Part shown: positions 1 to 5,153 of the stretch, piece after piece | How positions within the stretch are numbered: position 1 is the first letter of the stretch | How the letters are laid out: each line of letters begins with the position of its first letter | Source of the DNA: DAOTVD01 sp034437075 | GTDB taxonomy: Bacteria; Chloroflexota; Anaerolineae; Aggregatilineales; J027 | DNA length: 6,938 nt | Direction: 5' to 3' | Assembly (NCBI GenBank): GCA_034437075.1 | Contig: DAOTVD010000029.1 | Coordinates: 1-6,938, forward strand | The notes under the pieces: model-generated | Database searches by the model: none | What the model was told of the DNA's origin: nothing | The model's input: the letters and a program-made list of their open reading frames with translations, nothing else | Made by a program: the position numbers and the translations under genes

Positions 1-951
1 CGGGTCGGCATACACGCCTGCTTCGCCAGTCACTTCGCGCAAAGCCCCCCGCGCCGAAACCACGGTTGGTGTGCCACACGCCAAGGCTTCTAGCGGCGGA
101 AAGCCAAAGCCTTCGTATTGCGACACCAGGATATGCACCACAGCACCACTATATAGCGCGGGCAGATCAGCAAAAGGAACCGCGCCTATCCATTGTACGG
201 CCTCCTGCAAATTTAATGCAGTGATGGTTTCAAAAATGTCGTCACTCAGCCAGCCTTTTTGGCCCGCTAGCACGAGCGGCGGCACCTGGGCAGACGCCGC
301 GCGCAGTTGCGCGTACGCGCGCAGCATATTCGGGATATTTTTGCGCGGTTCTAGCGTGCCCACGAATAGCAAATATTCGGCGGGCAGATTATATCGAGCG
401 CGCACAGCATCGATTTCGGCTGATGGGCGCGGCGCGAAATGGTCGCTGATGCCCTCCCAAATGACATGAATCTTTTCTGCGTCCGCGCCGACTAGCTCGA
501 TTAAGTCATCGCGCGTTGCGCCCGATACCGCGATGATCGCGTCGGCTTGCCGCACCGCGCGCCGGATTCCGCCAGCATAATAGCGCAGGCTGTCGGCGGT
601 TTGAATATCGGGATAGCGCAAAAACGCCAGGTCGTGCACGGTAATGACATACCGCCGGGCGCCCCAGCGCGGCGGTATGAAGTCCGGGCTATGCCATAAA
701 TCGAGCCGACGCGGCAGCAGTTCGGCGCTCAGCGCCAGGGCCTCCCAGCGATGATGGCTTGGGGTCAGCGCATTGGCCCGCCGGAAGTTCGGCCCAGGCG
801 CCAGCGTTTCGCCCATGCGGAAGTTATGCAACAGCATAAACTGCTGCGGTGGGTGCAAAGCGGCCAGTGCTTCGGACAGATGACGCATATAAGCTGCAAT
901 GCCCCCGGCGCGGTAATAGAGCAAGCGTATATCAATTCCGATGCGATGCAT
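1..951 (-). CDS. GT4-family glycosyltransferase (partial, C-terminus off the left edge)
   Basis: The reverse strand encodes 317 uninterrupted codons from the ATG at 951 down to base 1, and the frame leaves the window, so the last roughly 50 residues are missing. GT4 (GT-B fold) enzymes transfer a sugar, often mannose or glucose, from a nucleotide sugar to a growing glycan at the cytoplasmic face of the membrane. Visible signatures are the N-terminal glycine loop (GG at 16-17 in YYRAGGIAAYMRHL), HSPDF at 87-91, VHDL at 105-108, VSGATRDDL at 142-150, the hinge motif GTLEPRKN at 198-205, and the GT4 E-x7-E motif EGFGFPPLE with E280 and E288, followed by ACGTPTV. There is no signal peptide or membrane segment. 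An AAGGA ribosome site (956-960) lies 4 bases before the ATG. The gene is divergent from the coiled-coil/LCP operon. The family call is firm; donor and acceptor sugars cannot be read from the sequence. Confidence 0.95.
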   Translation of the reverse strand, partial: MHRIGIDIRLLYYRAGGIAAYMRHLSEALAALHPPQQFMLLHNFRMGETLAPGPNFRRANALTPSHHRWEALALSAELLPRRLDLWHSPDFIPPRWGARRYVITVHDLAFLRYPDIQTADSLRYYAGGIRRAVRQADAIIAVSGATRDDLIELVGADAEKIHVIWEGISDHFAPRPSAEIDAVRARYNLPAEYLLFVGTLEPRKNIPNMLRAYAQLRAASAQVPPLVLAGQKGWLSDDIFETITALNLQEAVQWIGAVPFADLPALYSGAVVHILVSQYEGFGFPPLEALACGTPTVVSARGALREVTGEAGVYADP

Positions 952-955
952 ATGA

Positions 956-960
956 TCCTT
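956..960 (-). promoter_or_regulatory. Ribosome binding site of the GT4 gene
   Basis: On the reverse strand AAGGA sits in a purine run (AGAAAAGAAAAGGA) 4 bases before the ATG at 951-949. The spacing is slightly short. No other start codon in this frame gives an intact N-terminal Rossmann strand (HRIGIDIRLLYY), so this site supports the chosen start. Confidence 0.6.
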
Positions 961-979
961 TTCTTTTCTATTCGATTAA

Positions 980-1002
980 CCAACCCTGCCGCAAGGGTTC
1001 GG
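980..1002. repeat. Inverted repeat in the divergent promoter region (possible operator or leader hairpin)
   Basis: AACCCT (982-987) and AGGGTT (994-999) are perfect inverted arms around a 6-base loop. CC (980-981) and GG (1001-1002) extend the stem if one C (1000) is bulged. The repeat lies just upstream of the plus-strand -10 element, over its -35 region, and just downstream of the predicted minus-strand transcription start, so it would also be in the 5' leader of the GT4 mRNA. A dimeric repressor site or an RNA hairpin would both fit. No poly-T tract follows, so it is not an intrinsic terminator. Confidence 0.4.
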
Positions 1003-1007
1003 CCTCG

Positions 1008-1036
1008 TGCTATAGTATAGTACGTGATATTGGCAA
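1008..1036. promoter_or_regulatory. Candidate bidirectional promoter between the GT4 gene and the coiled-coil operon
   Basis: Bases 1010-1020 read CTATAGTATAG, which is almost the same on both strands. On the plus strand TGC plus TATAGT (1008-1016) is an extended -10 with one mismatch to TATAAT; transcription would start near 1023, giving a leader of about 33 bases to the ATG at 1056. On the minus strand TTGCCA (1036-1031) is a good -35, followed after 16 bases by TATAGC (1014-1009). An overlapping TATACT (1019-1014) is a further -10 candidate. Start would be near 1002, about 50 bases before the GT4 ATG. Shared symmetric -10 elements are known to support divergent transcription in bacteria. 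This is a motif-level prediction only. Confidence 0.45.
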
Positions 1037-1040
1037 GAAC

Positions 1041-1046
1041 AGGAGG
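1041..1046 (+). promoter_or_regulatory. Strong Shine-Dalgarno of the coiled-coil gene
   Basis: AGGAGG, continuing as AGGAGGTGG, ends 9 bases before the ATG at 1056. It is the only perfect Shine-Dalgarno in the window. It decides the start: the open frame continues upstream to another ATG at 849, but that would overlap the divergent GT4 gene and the promoter. Confidence 0.85.
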
Positions 1047-1055
1047 TGGCTCGGT

Positions 1056-2273
1056 ATGGATGTAATGCAAACTGCGCGTATGATCGAATGGTTGGATGAA
1101 GAGCGTCGGCGCGATAAAAACATGATTGCCCAGCTTGAAGAACGCACCCACCAGCAACAAGAGCAGATCGAACAACTTCGCAATTATATTAACGGATTAG
1201 AGAATCAACTCTCTAGCCAGCGGTCGCAGTATATGCCCGCTAACCGCGAGGACGAACTCATAGAGCGTATGCGGCGCGAGTTCAATGAGATTATCGAAGG
1301 GCTAGAAGCCAAGCGCCTGACCGCTGAGCGCGAAACCGAACGGCGTGCCGAACAAGCCCGCGAGAATATGCTGGCCCCTATGCGCGATCTGGAAGAACGG
1401 ATCGACAAGACGGAAAACAACGTACGCGAAGTGCTGGGCCTGCGCACCGAACGCGAGCGCATGGCCTCGGCCCTGGCGGCGATACAACAGCGCATCGAAG
1501 ACGTCGCCAAAAAGATCGAAGAACCCGAACGGCGCATTGTTTTATTAGAAGAACAACGTCGCCAAGATAGTCGGCGTCTTTCCGAACTACAAACCGAAAT
1601 CCCCGACATCAACAAAGCTCTGGATAACCTCGGCACGAAGGCCGATTTAATCGAAGGGCTGACCAAAAGCAACGAAAAGCGCATCATCGATATTCAGATG
1701 GGCGAAGCGAGCCGCCGTGAGGAAATCCAACAGTTTTTGGATGAACAAAACCTGACCAGCCAACAGCGTGACCAGCAAATTAACGAATTGCGCAATCGCG
1801 TGACCGCTTATGATGATGACATGCGGCGTAATCTGGAGCGCTTCGAAGCCTGGGCCGAAACACATCGCCAGATGCGCAAGGTGGTGGATGACTTCGAACG
1901 TATTGGCGAACGGCTCGAACGGCGCATTAATGAAGTGGCCGAAATGCAGCGCCTTTCGGAAGAGCGCTTCCGCACCGAATGGAATGACTGGATCGCGGAT
2001 GACCAACTTCGGTGGAAAGAATTTAACGTCAGCAACGATGAATCCTGGCGCACCAATGCCAAAGCCATGGGCGAACTGCGCGATGAGTTGCGCCAGTTGG
2101 GCGACCAACTGAGCCCGCTGCGCCAAAGCCTAGAACGGCTCTGGAATCTGCAACGCGCACAAGCCGAACTCTACCGCGAGCGTTACCAGACCTTATTGCA
2201 CGAATACGACAAACCACACGCGCGCGCGACATCCAGCAATGGCGGCACCGAAAACGGAACCGCCGAACACTAA
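1056..2273 (+). CDS. Long coiled-coil protein of unknown function, with a Trp-rich C-terminal segment
   Basis: This gene encodes 405 residues, highly charged (Glu, Arg, Gln, Asp) and with no signal peptide or membrane segment, so the protein is probably cytoplasmic. Heptad-like coiled-coil stretches run at about 10-57 (ending NYINGLENQLSSQ), 63-180 (many E/R pairs, as in ERETERRAEQARENM) and 186-300. Prolines at 61, 108, 157 and 183 and a Gly at 193 mark short breaks. At 305-335 the pattern changes to an acidic aromatic segment with W309, W312, W320 and W331 (e.g. EWNDWIADDQLRW). A last helix follows at 336-385, then a disordered polar tail (SSNGGTENGTAEH). It resembles SMC/TACO1-like or scaffold coiled coils only in general composition, and I recognise no family. 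It is the first gene of the cluster and ends 6 bases before the LCP gene, suggesting coupled expression and perhaps a scaffold or regulatory role for envelope work; that role is inference. Confidence 0.85.
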   Translation: MDVMQTARMIEWLDEERRRDKNMIAQLEERTHQQQEQIEQLRNYINGLENQLSSQRSQYMPANREDELIERMRREFNEIIEGLEAKRLTAERETERRAEQARENMLAPMRDLEERIDKTENNVREVLGLRTERERMASALAAIQQRIEDVAKKIEEPERRIVLLEEQRRQDSRRLSELQTEIPDINKALDNLGTKADLIEGLTKSNEKRIIDIQMGEASRREEIQQFLDEQNLTSQQRDQQINELRNRVTAYDDDMRRNLERFEAWAETHRQMRKVVDDFERIGERLERRINEVAEMQRLSEERFRTEWNDWIADDQLRWKEFNVSNDESWRTNAKAMGELRDELRQLGDQLSPLRQSLERLWNLQRAQAELYRERYQTLLHEYDKPHARATSSNGGTENGTAEH

Positions 2274-2279
2274 ACGCCG

Positions 2280-3248
2280 ATGCAACCGAATTATTCGCAT
2301 CTGCCACCGGGCGGTTACGCGCCGCCTCCGCCGCGCCCCATCAGCCGACCGCCGCGCGCTGGTTTTTGGCGGAGTGCACGCTTGGGCTGTTGCTTGGGCG
2401 TGCTCTTCTTTTTTGTGGGGCTGTTTAGTATGGGCGGGGGTGGGGTGGCCTATTACGCGGCGGTGCCGCCCGAAACCACCAATATTCTCATTCTAGGGGC
2501 CGATGCCCGACCCGGCGCACCGGGCGCCGAACTCGCGCGCACCGATAGCATTATGGTGCTGAGCGTAAACCCACGCGGGCAGGCCGTCAGCCTATTTTCG
2601 GTGCCGCGCGATGTCTTCATCCAATCGCCCCAATACGGTTGGCTGCGCGCGAATACGGTCGTGCGCAATGCCGAATTGAGCCAACCCGGCAGCGGGCCGG
2701 GGGCGATGATTGCGGCCATGGAAAATACATTCCGTATTGAGGTCGATCATTACGTGCGCGTGAATTTTGAAGCCTTTGTCGATGTCGTGGACGCGGTTGG
2801 CGGGGTCACGGTAGATGTGCCGCAGCGCATCGTGGATAACAGCTATCCCACGGCGGATTATGGCACCATGCGCATCGAGTTTGCGCCTGGCGAGCAAACG
2901 CTGGATGGCGAACGCGCGCTGATCTATGCGCGTACTCGGCATGGTGACGATGACTACCGCCGCGCAGAACGCCAACAGCAAATTCTCTCGGCCTTGTTCG
3001 GTGAATTGCTCAGCCCGGCGGGCGTTACGCGCTGGCCCGCTGTGGGAATCGCCGTGCAAGAGAATCTTGAAACCAGTATGAACGGGGCCGATATGCTGAG
3101 CATCGCGCCCGGCATTTTGCTCTATGGCAATCGTCCGTCACAAATCGAGCAATTCGTAGTCGAGCGCGCGTATTTGCGCGCGGGCAGTGCTGGCCCGGTG
3201 CCGAATATGTCCGCGCTTGATCCCTGGTTGGATGACCATTTGCGTTAA
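2280..3248 (+). CDS. LytR-CpsA-Psr (LCP) family cell-envelope glycopolymer transferase
   Basis: LCP proteins move undecaprenyl-phosphate-linked glycopolymers (teichoic acid, capsule, arabinogalactan) onto peptidoglycan at the outer membrane face. The 322 residues show a proline-rich cytoplasmic tail (PPGGYAPPPPRP, 9-20), one membrane helix at about 36-61 (LGCCLGVLFFFVGLFS) and the LCP catalytic domain from about 67 to 240. Expected residues are present: ILGADAR with D75 and R77, TDS with D89, SVPRD with R110 and D111, and the signature YARTRHGDDDYRRAERQQQ with R218, R220, D225, R228, R231 and Q232. About 80 residues follow, with no clear LytR_C domain. The ATG lies 6 bases after the upstream stop and has no Shine-Dalgarno, so translation probably depends on ribosomes finishing the coiled-coil gene. 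The family call is firm; the glycopolymer is unknown. Confidence 0.95.
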   Translation: MQPNYSHLPPGGYAPPPPRPISRPPRAGFWRSARLGCCLGVLFFFVGLFSMGGGGVAYYAAVPPETTNILILGADARPGAPGAELARTDSIMVLSVNPRGQAVSLFSVPRDVFIQSPQYGWLRANTVVRNAELSQPGSGPGAMIAAMENTFRIEVDHYVRVNFEAFVDVVDAVGGVTVDVPQRIVDNSYPTADYGTMRIEFAPGEQTLDGERALIYARTRHGDDDYRRAERQQQILSALFGELLSPAGVTRWPAVGIAVQENLETSMNGADMLSIAPGILLYGNRPSQIEQFVVERAYLRAGSAGPVPNMSALDPWLDDHLR

Positions 3249-3279
3249 ATCGGTCTCAGTGTTCAAAAAAGGCAAATCC

Positions 3280-4890
3280 ATGATTGATCGTATTCTCTAT
3301 AATGCCAATCTTTATACGCTGAATCCCCAGCAACCGCGCGCGACGGCCTTGGCCCTGCGCGGCGAGACAATCCTCGCGGTGGGGTCGAATGACGACATGC
3401 GCCGTCTGGCTGGGCCAAATACCGTGCAAGATAATCTCGAGGGGCGCTTTGTGATGCCGGGCCTGGTGGATGCACATATCCACTGGGAGCACACCGCCAA
3501 AGCGCATTTTTCCGCCCAGTTGATAGACATCCCGAGCTTGGCCGCCACGTTAGAAGCTATCGCCAGCTTTGCGGAAAAATCATCCGATGAGTGGATCATT
3601 GGCAGCGGATGGCTACAAGATACCTGGGAGGATGTCGCGTATCGGTTTCCGACAGCGGCGGATTTAGACCGCGTCACGGGCGCACGCCCGGCCTATCTGC
3701 GGGCGAAGTCTGGCCATGCGGCATGGGTCAATAGCGCGGCCTTGGAACGCGCTGACATCAATGCCGAAACCCCCGACCCGCCAGGCGGGCGCATTGGTCG
3801 TGGGCCGGATGGCGCGCCGGATGGTGTGCTCTATGAATCGCCCGCAATGCGCCTAGTGGCCGACTGCATCCCCAGCCTGACCCCCGAACGCCTAGCTGAG
3901 ATGATGCGCGTGGTGCAAGCCGAAGCGTGGCGCTACGGCCTGACGGGCTTGCACGACTATGACGACCCATCGTGTATGGCCGCGTTGCAGATTCTGCGCG
4001 AGCAAGGCAAATTGGGCTTGCGGATCGTCAAGCAAATCAACGACCCCTATATCGACCATGCCCATGCCTTGGGCATCCGTACGGGGTTTGGGGATACGTG
4101 GCTGCGGATTGGCGCACTTAAAATCTTCGCGGATGGCGCATTAGGGCCGCGTACCGCGACGATGCTCGCGTCATACGAAGGCGAACCGGATAATTATGGG
4201 GTTGTCGTGACGGAAAAGGCGCATATGCATGAACTCGTCAGCCGCGCGACCCGCTTGGGCCTGCCCGCGACAATCCATGCCATTGGGGACCGGGCGATGC
4301 GCGATGTGCTAGATATTTTCGCAGCAGTACGCGCCGAGGAAGCCACGTTAGGCATCCCGCGTGCGGCGCGCCGCCATCGCATCGAGCATGTACAAGTCTT
4401 ACATCCCGACGATATAGGCCGTTTGGCCGAACTAGACCTTATCGCCAGTATGCAACCCATTCACGCTATTTCGGATTGGCGCCTCGCAGAGCGCTATTGG
4501 GGCGCGCGCTCGGCGTATAGCTACCATTGGCGTGCCCAGTTAGACGCTGGAACGCGCTTGGTGTTCGGCTCCGATGCACCGATTGACCCCTTCGACACAC
4601 GCAAGGGGCTTTACGCGGCGCTCACGCGCCAAGATTTAACCGGTCAGCCCGAGGGCGGTTGGTATCCCGAGGCATGCATTACCTTGAGCGAAGCCCTAGC
4701 GGCTTATACCACTGGTCCAGCTTATGCGGCTGGCTTGGAAGCCATCAGCGGACAATTGCGACCTGGGTATCTGGCGGATTTAACCGTGCTGGATCGTAAT
4801 CCGTTTGATAGCGAGCCCGCCGAACTCCTAGACATGGCCTTTGTGGGCACCATGGTGGGCGGGGCCTGGCAACACCGCACGTTTGATTAA
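3280..4890 (+). CDS. Amidohydrolase, YtcJ / Amidohydro_3 type (metal-dependent)
   Basis: This gene encodes a 536-residue cytoplasmic protein of the usual family length (about 530-560), with no signal peptide. The N-terminal strand domain (RILYNANLYTLNP) leads to the metal-binding MPGLVDAHIHW with H66 and H68. Next come SGHAAWVNS (H146), LKIFADGALGPRTA (K281, D285), TIHAIGDRAM (H333), HRIEHVQ (H370) and FGSDAP (D432), all hallmarks of the YtcJ-like branch that includes N-substituted formamide deformylase. The C-terminal strand domain (GQLRPGYLADLTVLDRNPF) closes the fold. These enzymes hydrolyse amide or related C-N bonds, but many have no known substrate. The ATG at 3280 follows AAGG (3269-3272) by 7 bases. 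The same frame could open at 3187, but that would overlap the LCP gene by 62 bases and add residues with no family match. It is probably co-transcribed with the LCP gene; a functional link is not evident. Confidence 0.93.
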   Translation: MIDRILYNANLYTLNPQQPRATALALRGETILAVGSNDDMRRLAGPNTVQDNLEGRFVMPGLVDAHIHWEHTAKAHFSAQLIDIPSLAATLEAIASFAEKSSDEWIIGSGWLQDTWEDVAYRFPTAADLDRVTGARPAYLRAKSGHAAWVNSAALERADINAETPDPPGGRIGRGPDGAPDGVLYESPAMRLVADCIPSLTPERLAEMMRVVQAEAWRYGLTGLHDYDDPSCMAALQILREQGKLGLRIVKQINDPYIDHAHALGIRTGFGDTWLRIGALKIFADGALGPRTATMLASYEGEPDNYGVVVTEKAHMHELVSRATRLGLPATIHAIGDRAMRDVLDIFAAVRAEEATLGIPRAARRHRIEHVQVLHPDDIGRLAELDLIASMQPIHAISDWRLAERYWGARSAYSYHWRAQLDAGTRLVFGSDAPIDPFDTRKGLYAALTRQDLTGQPEGGWYPEACITLSEALAAYTTGPAYAAGLEAISGQLRPGYLADLTVLDRNPFDSEPAELLDMAFVGTMVGGAWQHRTFD

Positions 4891-4950
4891 GGCTTTTCCA
4901 AGTTTTTAACTAATGGACAGTTCAAAACAAACACAAATGTTTTTTCTGCC

Positions 4951-4978
4951 AAAACCGAGGGCTTAAGCCCTCGGTTTT
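4951..4978. terminator. Bidirectional intrinsic terminator
   Basis: This is a perfect 28-base palindrome: a 12-base-pair stem (AAAACCGAGGGC and its complement) closed by TTAA. The A-run on one arm and the T-run on the other give a U-tract to transcripts from either direction. It lies 60 bases after the amidohydrolase stop and about 175 bases after the GT39 stop on the opposite strand, the expected place for a shared terminator between converging genes. Confidence 0.88.
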
Positions 4979-5047
4979 ATACGGATTTGTTTTGCGTTCT
5001 CCATAAGCCAATGACATTTGTCTCGGAAGACACACTTTTTGTTTTAC

Positions 5048-5133
5048 ACCCCTATCAGCCCGAATTCGGGGGGAGAACTTACGCTTGTGCATAATAGCCC
5101 CTCCTTGAATTCGGGGAGGGGCTGGGGAGGGGT
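5048..5133. repeat. Palindromic REP/MITE-like intergenic repeat
   Basis: The outer ends are complementary: ACCCCT (5048-5053) with AGGGGT (5128-5133), and CAGCC (5056-5060) with GGCTG (5120-5124). Inside are the palindrome CCCGAATTCGGG (5059-5070) and a hairpin of GCCCCTCC (5097-5104) with GGAGGGGC (5115-5122), again around GAATTC. GAATTCGGGG occurs twice (5062-5071 and 5107-5116), so the left CCCGAATTC can also pair with the right GAATTCGGG. The C-tract/G-tract make-up (CCCCTCC, GGGGAGGGG, CTGGGGAGGGG) is typical of dispersed intergenic palindromes in several Chloroflexota and other genomes. Copy number cannot be seen from one window. Confidence 0.55.
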
Positions 5134-5153
5134 CATTATTTTTCTGGAAAAGC

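Noticed and set aside
71..469. Plus-strand open frame within the GT4 gene
   Set aside because: It is antisense to a clear GT4 coding sequence with all motifs intact. Its own translation is low-complexity and matches nothing.
849..1055. Upstream extension of the coiled-coil frame to an ATG at 849
   Set aside because: It would overlap the divergent GT4 gene by about 100 bases and run through the promoter. The added 69 residues are Cys/Arg-rich and not coiled-coil-like, and the perfect AGGAGG before 1056 marks the true start.
765..1175. Minus-strand open frame across the divergent promoter
   Set aside because: It overlaps both real gene starts out of frame and covers the promoter region. There is no ribosome site or family pattern.
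1205..2126. Minus-strand open frames under the coiled-coil gene (1205-1687 and 1647-2126)
   Set aside because: They are reverse-frame shadows of the repetitive Glu/Arg codons, giving Ser/Arg-rich or Phe/Ala/His-rich translations with no recognisable domain.
3187..3279. Upstream extension of the amidohydrolase frame to an ATG at 3187
   Set aside because: It overlaps the LCP gene by 62 bases and adds 31 residues before the conserved first strand. The ATG at 3280 has an AAGG site and matches family N-termini.
4929..4946. AAACA-CAAA-TGTTT hairpin followed by Ts
   Set aside because: The 5-base AT-only stem is too weak, and such pairs are expected in this AT-rich gap.
5019..5045. Second intrinsic terminator: TGTCT-CGGA-AGACA hairpin followed by a T-rich run
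   Set aside because: The stem is only 5 base pairs with low GC and the T-run starts 3 bases later. A far stronger terminator lies 40 bases upstream, so I do not list it.
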